Origin: Bacteroidota bacterium
GTDB taxonomy: Bacteria; Bacteroidota; Ignavibacteria; Ignavibacteriales; Melioribacteraceae
Reading direction: 5' to 3'
NCBI GenBank assembly: GCA_023453125.1
Contig: JAEXUB010000021.1
Coordinates: 1-21,609 of the forward strand
Length of the DNA stretch: 21,609 bases
In this document: positions 14,040-21,609 of the stretch, in pieces
Numbering within the stretch: the first letter of the stretch is position 1
How the letters are laid out: every line of letters starts with the position of its first letter
Program-made: the position numbers and the translations under genes
The notes under the pieces: generated by a model
Database searches by the model: none
What the model saw: only the letters and a program-made list of their open reading frames with translations
What the model was told of the DNA's origin: nothing

Positions 14040-14663
14040 TTAATTATTATCAGATCCGCTATCTTCAGCAGCCTGGCTAACTATAACCTTGGCGTGGCGG
14101 ATTACTTTATCTTTATACATATATCCGTTTTCAACAACTTCGAGAACGGTATGATCGGGAACTCCCTGAACCGGCTGCTGCATAAGCGCTTCGTGAAAAT
14201 CAACATCGAACGGCTTTCCCTTTGCATCCATTCTTGTTACTCCCTGGTTCTCAAGCACCTTGGTGAATTTATCATAAACCATTTTTACGCCGTCAATAAG
14301 GGACTGCAGATTCTCTTCGCTGGCGTGTTTAAGAGAGCGGTCGAGGTCGTCGTAAACCTGAAGCATACTTCTGATAAAAGGCTCGGCGGCATATTTAAGA
14401 AGAATTGCCTGTTCATTTTCGGTTCTACGTTTATAATTCTCGAACTCGGCTGCCTTTCTTAAATACGCATCCCTGATTTCCTTAAGCTCTACCTCGTAAT
14501 TGCTTATCTTCTGCATAAGTTCGGCCGATTTATCTTCATTCTGAACCGGCTCGTCTCTTTCAATCTCTATTTTATTGTTGTTAGTTTTATCATTTTCCTG
14601 ATTTGGAACCTGTTCTCCCGAAGGTTCGTAAACATCCTGATTGTTATCTTTCTGTTTTTTCAT
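14040..14663 (-). CDS. grpE: nucleotide exchange factor GrpE
   Basis: GrpE releases ADP from DnaK so that substrate can be freed. The ~207 residues have a charged, disordered N-terminus, a long coiled-coil (about 45-100) with AEFENYKRRTE, and the C-terminal beta domain with DVDFHEALMQQP and GYMYKDKVIRHAKVIVSQ. Two ATGs stand in tandem at 14666 and 14663; the second is better spaced from AGAGG (5 bases). It starts 13 bases after hrcA. Confidence 0.96.
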   Translation of the reverse strand: MKKQKDNNQDVYEPSGEQVPNQENDKTNNNKIEIERDEPVQNEDKSAELMQKISNYEVELKEIRDAYLRKAAEFENYKRRTENEQAILLKYAAEPFIRSMLQVYDDLDRSLKHASEENLQSLIDGVKMVYDKFTKVLENQGVTRMDAKGKPFDVDFHEALMQQPVQGVPDHTVLEVVENGYMYKDKVIRHAKVIVSQAAEDSGSDNN

Positions 14664-14676
14664 CATTTCCTCTGGA

Positions 14677-15723
14677 CTATTGTTTTCTTAACTCTTTAGA
14701 TAGTAATTCAGCCGCATAAACAACAGCGGCAATAATTTTTGAATATTCCATTCTTTTAGGGCCCATTACACCGACAGTGCCTTTAACTCCCCCTAAATCA
14801 TAATCCTTTGTAATTACACTGAAATCGCTCAGCTTTTCCTCTTTGTTCTCCTGACCTATTGTAACAGTTACATTGTTTCCCTGTAAAGGATTCCTGTTGT
14901 CCATTATATGAACAATAACATCCTTATCCTCAACAAGCTCAATAACCCCTTTAACCTGGTTGAAATCCTCGAACTCCGGCTGTCTTATAAGGTTCTTTGT
15001 GCCGCTGATGAAAGATTTATCGCCCGAATTAAAATCTGTAAATATCTTATCAACCGAATCGAGGAATACTCTTACTATCGGCCTGTAGTCGTCCCTGTTG
15101 AAATCTTTTATTCTTTCTTTAATTGTATCCCTTATTTCGGAGAATGTAAGCCCGGCAAGCTTTTCGTTAAGGAACTGCTGAACGAAATAAATGTTGTCCT
15201 GGCTTATCTCAACATTGAGCTCAAGTGTAATTGTGCGCACAAGCCCTGAACTGATGCTTATAATTACAAGAATTCTGGTTGAGGAGAGCTGAACAATCTG
15301 CAGCTTTTCCAATATCGCATTTTCAAATTTGGGATATGACACGAGAGCAATCTGGTTTGTTATATCGCCGAGAAGAAGAGCGGTTACTTTAAGCAGCTCC
15401 TCAGTCTCGGTAAGCTGTGATGATATATTTGTATCGATAATCGATTTAGTCTCTGTATCGAGTTTTGGGGTTTCCATCAAGGAATCTACATAAAAACGGT
15501 ATCCTTTATCGGTGGGAACTCTTCCTGCGGAGGTATGCGGATGCCCGAGAAGCCCCATCTCTTCAAGATCGGCCATAATATTTCTTATTGTAGCCGGAGA
15601 AAGCCCGAGCGCATATTTTTTAGATATATTGCGCGAGCCGACCGGATTTGCGGTAAGAATAAACTGATGAATAACGTACCGCAAAATCGCTTTATCTCTT
15701 TCGTTTAATATATATTCTTCCAT
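14677..15723 (-). CDS. hrcA: heat-inducible transcription repressor HrcA
   Basis: HrcA represses heat-shock operons by binding the CIRCE operator, and it needs GroEL for activity. The 348 residues are full length. The N-terminal winged helix includes NPVGSRNISKKY, LSPATIRNIMADLEEMG and the conserved HPHTSAGRVPTDKGYRFYVD at about 61-80. The rest is the dimerisation and regulatory domain. It is the first gene of the operon with grpE and dnaJ. A CIRCE-like sequence lies about 70 bases upstream (15793-15819), so it very probably controls its own operon. Confidence 0.96.
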   Translation of the reverse strand: MEEYILNERDKAILRYVIHQFILTANPVGSRNISKKYALGLSPATIRNIMADLEEMGLLGHPHTSAGRVPTDKGYRFYVDSLMETPKLDTETKSIIDTNISSQLTETEELLKVTALLLGDITNQIALVSYPKFENAILEKLQIVQLSSTRILVIISISSGLVRTITLELNVEISQDNIYFVQQFLNEKLAGLTFSEIRDTIKERIKDFNRDDYRPIVRVFLDSVDKIFTDFNSGDKSFISGTKNLIRQPEFEDFNQVKGVIELVEDKDVIVHIMDNRNPLQGNNVTVTIGQENKEEKLSDFSVITKDYDLGGVKGTVGVMGPKRMEYSKIIAAVVYAAELLSKELRKQ

Positions 15724-15791
15724 ATTCCGTTTGATTCAAAACACCATTTCAGGATGCAAAAATATGTAAAAAATGGGTATTTTGCACCGTA

Positions 15792-15819
15792 ATTATCACT
15801 CTAAGCAGACGGCTGATAA
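15792..15819 (-). promoter_or_regulatory. CIRCE-like HrcA operator overlapping a promoter
   Basis: On the + strand, TTATCACTC, nine bases (15802-15810), then GGCTGATAA. The consensus is TTAGCACTC-N9-GAGTGCTAA: the left arm has one mismatch, the right arm three, and the spacing is exact. On the minus strand the arms coincide with TTATCA (15814-15819) and GATAAT (15792-15797), 16 bases apart, which reads as a sigma70-like promoter. HrcA bound here would block RNA polymerase. It lies 70 bases before the hrcA start. Confidence 0.65.
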
Positions 15820-15835
15820 AAGAACGGACAAAAAA

Positions 15836-15874
15836 TCCCCTTTTTAGGCTCAAAAAAGGGACTTTTTTCCCTTT
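15836..15874. other. three-segment alternative hairpin between hrcA and purM
   Basis: TCCCCTTTTT (15836-15845) can pair with AAAAAAGGGA (15852-15861, one mismatch). That middle segment can instead pair with TCCCTTT (15868-15874). The two pairings exclude each other, as in an attenuator. It lies about 100 bases before purM. A function is not shown, and simple insulation of the divergent genes is also possible. Confidence 0.3.
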
Positions 15875-15945
15875 ACCGGCCGAAAATCGAAATTATTATA
15901 CAAAAATTCAATTAAATAAGTTCTACATTTGAGTCCCCCTTTTTT

Positions 15946-15953
15946 TATCTTTG
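15946..15953 (+). promoter_or_regulatory. Bacteroidota-type -7 element ahead of purM
   Basis: TATCTTTG at 15946-15953 fits the Bacteroidota -7 consensus TAnnTTTG exactly. A TTTG at 15928-15931 is somewhat too close (14 bases) to serve as an ideal -33. It would place the transcript start about 15 bases before the purM start codon. Confidence 0.3.
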
Positions 15954-15975
15954 CTATATCAAAAACGAGGTATAA

Positions 15976-16971
15976 TTGGAATCGACTTACAAAGCCGCCG
16001 GCGTTGACATAAAGGCGGGGGAAGAGACAGTAGATAAGATTAAAGTTCTTGCAAAATCGACATTTAATAAGAATGTCCTCTCCGGAATTGGCCTCTTTGG
16101 CGCCTTTTACGAGGTGGATCTTCAGAAATATAAAAATCCGGTACTGGTATCCAGCGTTGACGGGGTCGGCACTAAACTTAAAGTGGCATTTATGATGGAT
16201 AAGCACGATACAGTCGGCCAGGACCTTGTTAACCACTGCGTAAATGATATTGCCGTATGCGGAGCAGAACCACAGTATTTTCTCGATTACCTTGCATTCG
16301 GCAAACTAAACCCTGATAAGGCCGCCAAAATAATTGAAGGCTTCTCTATTGCGTGCAGGGAAAACGGCGTTGCTCTTATTGGGGGGGAAACCGCAGAAAT
16401 GCCCGGCCTCTACGACCAGAATGAATATGATATGTCCGGCACAATTGTGGGCATTGTAGAAAAAGACAGGGTAATTAATGGCGCTGGAGTTGCAAAGGGG
16501 GATGTGATGCTCGGTTTCAAGTCCAACGGCCTCCATACAAACGGTTATTCACTCGCCAGAAAAGTTTTATTTGATAAATATAAAGTAACTGACCGTCACG
16601 AAACTCTCGAAATGACAATCGGCGAAGAACTTCTCCGCGTGCACAAGTCATATTTGCCTATTATTACCGAACTTAAAAACAATATTTCAATTAAGGCATT
16701 CTCCCATATAACCGGCGGAGGAATAATCGGCAATACCAAGAGAGTAGTTCCTAAAGAGCTTACACTTAAAGTTGACTGGAATGCCTGGGAAGTACCGCCC
16801 CTCTTTAAACTCATTCAGGCAGCGGGCAATATTGCCGACGCCGAAATGCGCGAAGTGTTTAATATCGGAATCGGACTTATTGCAATTGTTGATAAGAATG
16901 ATGCCGACAGAGTAATCTCACTAGCGGCAAAGGCGGGAGATGAGGCAATTGTTATGGGCTCTGTAGAATAG
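15976..16971 (+). CDS. purM: phosphoribosylformylglycinamidine cyclo-ligase (AIR synthetase)
   Basis: PurM closes the imidazole ring in purine synthesis, making aminoimidazole ribotide from FGAM with ATP. The 331 residues are close to the usual length. Motifs: the opening YKAAGVDIKAGEE, SSVDGVGTKLKVA, GQDLVNHCVNDIAVCGAEP and GGETAEMPG. The start is TTG (15976), supported by CGAGG five bases upstream and by the fit of the first residues to the family. It stands alone, with no other pur gene in the window, and a good terminator follows. Confidence 0.96.
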   Translation: MESTYKAAGVDIKAGEETVDKIKVLAKSTFNKNVLSGIGLFGAFYEVDLQKYKNPVLVSSVDGVGTKLKVAFMMDKHDTVGQDLVNHCVNDIAVCGAEPQYFLDYLAFGKLNPDKAAKIIEGFSIACRENGVALIGGETAEMPGLYDQNEYDMSGTIVGIVEKDRVINGAGVAKGDVMLGFKSNGLHTNGYSLARKVLFDKYKVTDRHETLEMTIGEELLRVHKSYLPIITELKNNISIKAFSHITGGGIIGNTKRVVPKELTLKVDWNAWEVPPLFKLIQAAGNIADAEMREVFNIGIGLIAIVDKNDADRVISLAAKAGDEAIVMGSVE

Positions 16972-16994
16972 AGCAAAATAAATATTAAGAAAAG

Positions 16995-17022
16995 AGGAGC
17001 ATAATTTAATGCTCCTTTTTTC
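16995..17022 (+). terminator. terminator between purM and the convergent barrel gene, usable in both directions
   Basis: AGGAGCAT (16995-17002) and ATGCTCCT (17009-17016) form a perfect stem with loop AATTTA, followed by a run of T's to 17021. The other side is A-rich (AAGAAAAG), so it can also end the minus-strand transcript from 17034. Confidence 0.85.
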
Positions 17023-17033
17023 TTTTAAATATA

Positions 17034-17669
17034 CTATAAGACAAATCCGAAATTGAATACAAAACCAACACCGCTGTAATTCTTATTCACATCGGTAATT
17101 TCTTTAAAGTCTGTCATAAAATTATAATTTACTGCAGGACCCAGCCTAAACCAGGATGCGGCAAAAATATCAGCACCGGCAGAAATCTGGCCGCCTACCA
17201 CAGTTTCGGTAATATTCTCCGATACCAGTGGTATTCCCTGCTCTCTCAATCCGAATCCGACAACCGGACCGGCATAGGCTCCAACGAAAATTCTTCCCGC
17301 ATCCCCGAGTTTAAGACTTTCAGGATACCATTTAAAACCGAAAAGGAATGAAACAACCGCGTGGCTTTTCATATTCCGGTAATTAAGATCCATACTTGCT
17401 TCAACAAGATTTATATTAATACCCATCTGCCAGTCGCCGGTAAACCAGTATCCGTAATCAATACCTCCCGTAAAACCGCTTTTCATATTGAGCATAACAA
17501 TATCCCCCGACACTTCGGAACGGGAATTCATCTTAATGCCGGCATTAAAGCTGATTGAATGGCGCCCCTTTAGATTTTCATTATTGGGACTTTGCGCACA
17601 CACTATTCCTGTGGAAAACAAAAATAAAATTGCCGCATAAATTATTCTTTTTGAATACCCGCTGCTCAT
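17034..17669 (-). CDS. outer-membrane beta-barrel protein, function unknown
   Basis: The 211-residue product starts with a signal peptide (KRIIYAAILFLFSTGIVCAQ). The mature part has alternating polar and hydrophobic strands, Gly- and aromatic-rich turns (GGIDYGYWFTGDWQMGININ), and ends in a strand with terminal aromatic and hydrophobic residues (YSGVGFVFNFGFVL). This is the form of an 8-stranded outer-membrane barrel of the porin-like/OmpA-barrel type. No enzyme motif was seen. Its ATG overlaps the stop of the nitroreductase gene (ATGA), so the two are translated as a pair. Its signal peptide DNA is also much like that of the nitroreductase. Confidence 0.72.
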   Translation of the reverse strand: MSSGYSKRIIYAAILFLFSTGIVCAQSPNNENLKGRHSISFNAGIKMNSRSEVSGDIVMLNMKSGFTGGIDYGYWFTGDWQMGININLVEASMDLNYRNMKSHAVVSFLFGFKWYPESLKLGDAGRIFVGAYAGPVVGFGLREQGIPLVSENITETVVGGQISAGADIFAASWFRLGPAVNYNFMTDFKEITDVNKNYSGVGFVFNFGFVL

Positions 17670-18316
17670 TTATCGTACCCTATTGAATGACAAAGAACAA
17701 TTTTCTGCTCGGGCCTCAGATTTAAAAGTTTTGAAAGCTTATCCCTGTCTACCAAGCCCCTTACTCGTGCGGCAATACCCGCCGATGCGCAATAGAGATA
17801 TGTATTCTGTGCAATAAAACCGCAGTCGGTATAAACAAACAGTTTTGAATCGTCGCTCTCCGCGCGCGATACCTTTTTAAGGTCAGCGACATAAACAAGG
17901 TTAACAGATGCCGATTTAACAAAGCTCTGCACTCCCGTGGCTTCTCTTAAATCACCGGCGGCAACAGGATTAAGAAGATTCTTAGAGGCATCCCATATAA
18001 AAGCCCCTTCTTTCATCACCACATAGATATCATATTCCTGCCAGTTCATTGCAGAAGGGGCTGTTCTCTTTCCCGCTTCGGGACGGTTAATTCCGTATGC
18101 CGCAAAAAGAAGATTGGATAATTCCTGCATAGGAAGAGGTTTGTCAATAAACGTCCGTGCCGACTGCCTGTTCTTTAAAGCCTGCATGAGATTATTTCCA
18201 ATATCGGTCTGCGGGGCCGGAAGCTGAATGGGCTTCAGTTCCTGCGCGAAAATTGTGAAGCCGAATAAGAATAGAATTGCCGCAAAAATCATTCTTTGAT
18301 TCTTTAATCTTTTCAT
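17666..18316 (-). CDS. exported nitroreductase-family (SagB/ThcOx-type) flavoprotein
   Basis: A 216-residue protein with an N-terminal signal peptide (MKRLKNQRMIFAAILFLFGF, cut near FAQ) followed by a nitroreductase domain. Visible are NRQSARTFIDKPLPMQELSN (FMN phosphate-binding Arg region), the LLFAAYGIN block, RTAPSAMNWQEYDIYVV, and GFIAQNTYLYCASAGIAARV near 165-185. Ending CHSIGY, it has the layout of SagB/ThcOx-type oxidoreductases. The family is usually cytoplasmic; an exported form must either be folded with FMN outside or be moved already folded. No twin-arginine motif is clear. The partner gene codes for an outer-membrane barrel. Substrate unknown. Confidence 0.8.
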   Translation of the reverse strand: MKRLKNQRMIFAAILFLFGFTIFAQELKPIQLPAPQTDIGNNLMQALKNRQSARTFIDKPLPMQELSNLLFAAYGINRPEAGKRTAPSAMNWQEYDIYVVMKEGAFIWDASKNLLNPVAAGDLREATGVQSFVKSASVNLVYVADLKKVSRAESDDSKLFVYTDCGFIAQNTYLYCASAGIAARVRGLVDRDKLSKLLNLRPEQKIVLCHSIGYDK

Positions 18317-18449
18317 TTCATTCTCTCATTTTGGATAATGAAAATTCGGGAGTTATAACATAATTTTCAAATAATAAATCCGGTTTATTCTTTAAATTGA
18401 AACCTTTCAACGTACATAGGCATCAAACATTATAAAGAAAGTATTAAAA

Positions 18450-19448
18450 ATGTTTGATATACTGATTATAGGAGCCGGACCGGCAGGCATAAGCCTTGCC
18501 GCCGAAGCAAGAAGCGCCGGAATTGAAGCGGATAAAATTGCCATTATTGAAAAAATGGGGGAACATTCCTTCTCTATCAAAAAATATTATCCCGAGAATA
18601 AATTGGTTACCGCTAATTACAAAGGACTTGAAGCCCGCTGCTCCGGCGTATTATGCATTCCCGATTTAACAAAGAATGAAGCAATTACTTATCTTGACAA
18701 GGCAATTCTCGATAACGGACTGAATGTTAACTATAACGAATCGGTCTGGAAAATTGAAAAAGATGATAAAGGAATTTTCATTGTCTATACTGACAAGGGA
18801 ATATATAAATCAAAAATTACGGCAGTAGCCATTGGAATACTGGGCAAACCGAACAAGCCCGATTATAAAATTCCTGCCTCCCTTAAAACCAGAGTGCTTT
18901 TCGATATAACAGAAACCGATATAAGGAATGCTGATGTCCTTGTTGTCGGAGGCGGAGATTCCGCTTCGGAATATGCACAATACTTATCGCAGAAAGGAAA
19001 TACTGTAACGTTAAGCTACCGTAAAAATGAATTTACACGGATGAATGATATAAACCGGCTCAGTCTCCTCTCTCTTGAACAATCCGGTTCTATAAGAATT
19101 TTGCGGGGCTCTGACATTAATGAAATCAGGGATTTCAATGGCAAGCCGGAAGCTGTTTTTGCCGAAAAAACAAACCGGCCTTCCGCTTATGATTATATTA
19201 TATATGCATTGGGAGGAACTACTCCCGGGAATTTTCTTAAATCGCTTGGAATTGAATTTAAAGGTGATGAGCCGGTCCTCAAAGAGAATCACGAAACTTC
19301 TGTACCCGGATTATTTCTGCTTGGCGATCTTGCTGCCGGTTCAAAGGGGGGATCAATTATTTGGGCGTTCAATTCTGCCCGCAATGCTATCAACAAGATA
19401 TGTACAGATTATGTGGAATGCAGCCCTGCAGGTATAGACGGGAATTAA
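18450..19448 (+). CDS. FAD/NAD(P)-dependent oxidoreductase, thioredoxin-reductase-like (YpdA-like)
   Basis: The 332 residues show an N-terminal FAD-binding GAGPAGISLAAEA at 8-20, a second dinucleotide fold VLVVGGGDSASEYAQYL near 163-179, and a C-terminal FAD motif with GLFLLGDLAAG near 287-297. The order is as in thioredoxin reductase, but the redox CxxC between the two folds is missing, as in YpdA-type proteins (putative bacillithiol disulfide reductases) and ferredoxin-NADP reductase-like members. So it is not a normal TrxB. The electron acceptor is not known. The ATG has only a weak upstream ribosome site. Its stop shares TTAA with the stop of the convergent histidine kinase gene. Confidence 0.78.
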   Translation: MFDILIIGAGPAGISLAAEARSAGIEADKIAIIEKMGEHSFSIKKYYPENKLVTANYKGLEARCSGVLCIPDLTKNEAITYLDKAILDNGLNVNYNESVWKIEKDDKGIFIVYTDKGIYKSKITAVAIGILGKPNKPDYKIPASLKTRVLFDITETDIRNADVLVVGGGDSASEYAQYLSQKGNTVTLSYRKNEFTRMNDINRLSLLSLEQSGSIRILRGSDINEIRDFNGKPEAVFAEKTNRPSAYDYIIYALGGTTPGNFLKSLGIEFKGDEPVLKENHETSVPGLFLLGDLAAGSKGGSIIWAFNSARNAINKICTDYVECSPAGIDGN

Positions 19449-21493
19449 GGAATTGAATTAAAACTGACGGTGAAAACGGTTCCTTTCCCCTTTTCGCTTT
19501 CGCAATTAATCTCTGCACCGTTTATTTCGCAATATTTTTTTGTAAGCGCAAGGCCGAGTCCGTTTCCGTCGTACCTTCTGGTATACCCAGATTCCTCCTG
19601 AACAAAGGGTGTGAATAGTTTTTTCAAGTATTCGGGAGACATACCAATCCCGGTATCACGGCATTCAAAAACAGTCCTCTCTCCTGCAGCATATAAAGCA
19701 ATATCAATTACCCCTTTTTCAGTATATATAACAGCATTTTCTATAATCTGTTTCAATATCTGCTTAACCGAGTATTCGTCCCCGCTTATTAACCCGCCGC
19801 CTGAGCTGCTATTGAAATTTATTTCAAGTATTTTTTCGATTGCCGCGGGCTTTGCTTCACTTATTGTTTCTTCGCATATCCTTATTAAATCAACTTTTGC
19901 AATGTTCGGCCTGTAGGTTCCGTTTACGGCTTCGGAATAATTAAGCAGCATTTCAATTGTGCGTATAATTCTCTGCCCCGATTTATTTATTCCCTTAACA
20001 ATGCCCAGAATTTCCTCTCCGTTCAATTCGCTGAACTGATTCTGTAAAACAGCAGCCAGACTTATTACCGAGCTGAGAGGAGTTCTTATTTCATGCGACA
20101 TCTGCGACAGGAATTCATCTTTTATTTTCTCCGATGCTTCCGCCTTCTCCTTCGCCTCTCTTAACTCCTTAGTCCTCTCCTCTACCATTTTAATCAGAGT
20201 CTCATTTAATCTCTGCTTATCCCTCTTCCCCTTTATTATTAACGCCAGAATTACTCCCATCATGAGAAATACGGCTGAGAAAACATAAATAATGTTATTT
20301 CTTTCTATCAGCACCGATTCATGCTCAATAGCTTTTCTCCTCTGTTCCTCCAGAAACTTTTCTTCCTTTTTTTCGAATTCATAACGCGCTTCAAGCCGGC
20401 CGATTTCTTTCCCCTTAGCCTCTATTAGAAGCTCTTCGTTGAGGAGCGAATATTTTTTATACCATTCAAATGCCGAAGAAAATTTTCCCCTTGCAGAATC
20501 GAGCGCCGAATAATTAAGATAGCTGTTTCTCAATTCAAGTTTGTTATTCAGTTTGCTGTTCAGGTTCATTGCGGCAGCCAGGGCCTTTTCTCCCCTGTCG
20601 GCAAATCCGGCTTCAATATTCACTCTTCCTATCATATTATATACGGTAACAATGCCTACGGCGTCGCCTGATTCATTTCTTAACCTTAACGCCTCCCCCA
20701 GGTATTTGAGCGATTTATCATATTCTTTCAGCTTTAAATACACAGTACCGAGATTGAAATGAGCGCTGGCGTGTATTTTATTGTTTCCCGTAGCAATGCT
20801 TATTTCCATTGCCTTATTATAATATTCTATCGCTTTTAGGTAATTCTTAAATATTCTCTGGCAGTTCCCCAGGTTACTGTAGAGAAAAGCCTCTATAGAT
20901 ACTAACTTAATTTCCTCTGCCTTTTGCAGAGCCTCCAAAAAATATTTTTCGGCTTCCCTGTAATTCCCCATCTGGTACTGCACATCCCCCATATTATTCA
21001 TCATGATGACAATTTTGGACTTATTGTTCATCTGCATATAATAATTGAGGGCTATGCTTATATGTTCAAGCGCCTTATGGTGAATTCCCTGTTGGCCGTA
21101 ATACATTCCCATATTGCTGTTCACATCTGCAATTCCTGCTGAATCATCAATTGAATCAAACAGCACAAGAGCCTTACGGCTTTCAGAAATTGCTTTTTCC
21201 GAATTCCCTTTGTTAAAATAAATCAGTCCTTCATAGGAGAAGGAGCGTGCTTCTATTTTTGTCGCATTATATTTAATCCCCAGATCTTTCAGTTCCTTTA
21301 CATACTTTTCAGCATCTGTATATCTGCCCCTTATTATAAGAGCATAAATGAGGTCATTAAGAATCCGCATCTTCTCTTTTTCATCCGGGACCGAGGCTTG
21401 TAATTTTACAAGACTGTCAATATTGGCGCTCTGCGGCAATACCGGACCGGCAATTACAATTATCAGGATAACGCAAAGAAGCGCTTTCCGCAT
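19445..21493 (-). CDS. TPR-containing membrane sensor histidine kinase
   Basis: The 682-residue protein begins with a signal peptide (MRKALLCVILIIVIAGPVLP). A periplasmic sensor part made of tetratricopeptide repeats runs from about 60 to 340 (for example MGDVQYQMGNYREAEKYFLE, NLGTVYLKLKEYDKSLKYLG). A coiled coil, one membrane helix near 398-421, and a second coiled coil follow. Next comes the HisKA domain with the phosphorylated H467 in QMSHEIRTPL, and the HATPase domain with N in IIENAVIYTEKG and the G-boxes DTGIGMSPEY and GNGLGLALTK. It autophosphorylates and passes phosphate to a response regulator, which is not in this window: no receiver domain is fused or adjacent. TPR kinases of this type are frequent in Bacteroidota. 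GGAG lies nine bases before the ATG. Confidence 0.92.
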   Translation of the reverse strand: MRKALLCVILIIVIAGPVLPQSANIDSLVKLQASVPDEKEKMRILNDLIYALIIRGRYTDAEKYVKELKDLGIKYNATKIEARSFSYEGLIYFNKGNSEKAISESRKALVLFDSIDDSAGIADVNSNMGMYYGQQGIHHKALEHISIALNYYMQMNNKSKIVIMMNNMGDVQYQMGNYREAEKYFLEALQKAEEIKLVSIEAFLYSNLGNCQRIFKNYLKAIEYYNKAMEISIATGNNKIHASAHFNLGTVYLKLKEYDKSLKYLGEALRLRNESGDAVGIVTVYNMIGRVNIEAGFADRGEKALAAAMNLNSKLNNKLELRNSYLNYSALDSARGKFSSAFEWYKKYSLLNEELLIEAKGKEIGRLEARYEFEKKEEKFLEEQRRKAIEHESVLIERNNIIYVFSAVFLMMGVILALIIKGKRDKQRLNETLIKMVEERTKELREAKEKAEASEKIKDEFLSQMSHEIRTPLSSVISLAAVLQNQFSELNGEEILGIVKGINKSGQRIIRTIEMLLNYSEAVNGTYRPNIAKVDLIRICEETISEAKPAAIEKILEINFNSSSGGGLISGDEYSVKQILKQIIENAVIYTEKGVIDIALYAAGERTVFECRDTGIGMSPEYLKKLFTPFVQEESGYTRRYDGNGLGLALTKKYCEINGAEINCESEKGKGTVFTVSFNSIP

Positions 21494-21609
21494 TAATTAA
21501 ACTCCAGAATTACTACTCAATTATCGTAAATTTCCCCTTTTTTTTGATATTTTTTCCCCTTTTATGGGAAATTAATTTTTAATATGCGGACAAAACAATC
21601 TGATTGTAC

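Noticed and set aside
18317..18449. Promoters for the divergent nitroreductase and oxidoreductase genes
   Set aside because: Hexamer-like strings exist (TTGAAA, TATAAA) but none with acceptable spacing, and no TAnnTTTG element is present.
21494..21609. Search for a promoter or second gene at the right end of the window
   Set aside because: The DNA is low-complexity and AT-rich with two TTTCCCCTTTT-like runs. No reliable promoter pair and no gene start could be identified before the window ends.

Overview
This is a window of a bacterial chromosome, mostly ordinary housekeeping genes, moderately AT-rich. The proteins look most like the Bacteroidota/Chlorobi/Ignavibacteria branch: an HrcA-GrpE-DnaJ operon running into ComEA-like and PilM-like genes, a TPR sensor histidine kinase with a signal peptide, secreted 6-bladed beta-propeller genes, and an exported nitroreductase. 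I judged the lineage from protein character alone. No rRNA, tRNA, CRISPR array, transposase or integrase was found.

Layout. 1-2101 (+): the tail of a probable radical SAM gene, then an exported GH63-type glycoside hydrolase. 2284-6060: two copies of the 3' end of ahcY (S-adenosylhomocysteine hydrolase), each with its own terminator. One is a detached fragment at 2340-2645; the other belongs to the intact gene. Between them lies about 3 kb of clearly AT-rich DNA. All its genes are on the minus strand: a HTH-only LuxR-type regulator, an exported beta-propeller protein, a 76-residue four-cysteine exported peptide, and a membrane-anchored thioredoxin-fold protein. 5759-9199 (-): sugar-phosphate nucleotidyltransferase, metK and ahcY, tightly packed. 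9314-10971 (+): a FabK-like flavoprotein and a coupled DUF6901-like protein. 10974-15723 (-): hrcA-grpE-dnaJ-comEA-like-pilM-like-rsmD, under a CIRCE-like operator that coincides with a promoter. 15976-16971 (+): purM with a TTG start. 17034-18316 (-): exported nitroreductase coupled to an outer-membrane barrel. 18450-19448 (+): FAD/NAD(P) oxidoreductase, converging with the large TPR histidine kinase at 19445-21493 (-).

The part most worth attention is the AT-rich cassette in the 3' end of ahcY. The two ahcY 3' copies differ almost only at silent positions, so they diverged while both were in working genes. This suggests the cassette arrived with a foreign ahcY 3' end that replaced the resident one and pushed the old end 3 kb downstream. 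Inside it, the regulator's promoter region holds a run of almost nine AAAT units next to a perfect TATAAT, which could make expression phase-variable. The propeller, Cys peptide and thioredoxin genes form a probable envelope peptide system of unknown function. Start codons were revised for the propeller protein (GTG), the ComEA-like protein (non-ATG, probably ATT), dnaJ and grpE.
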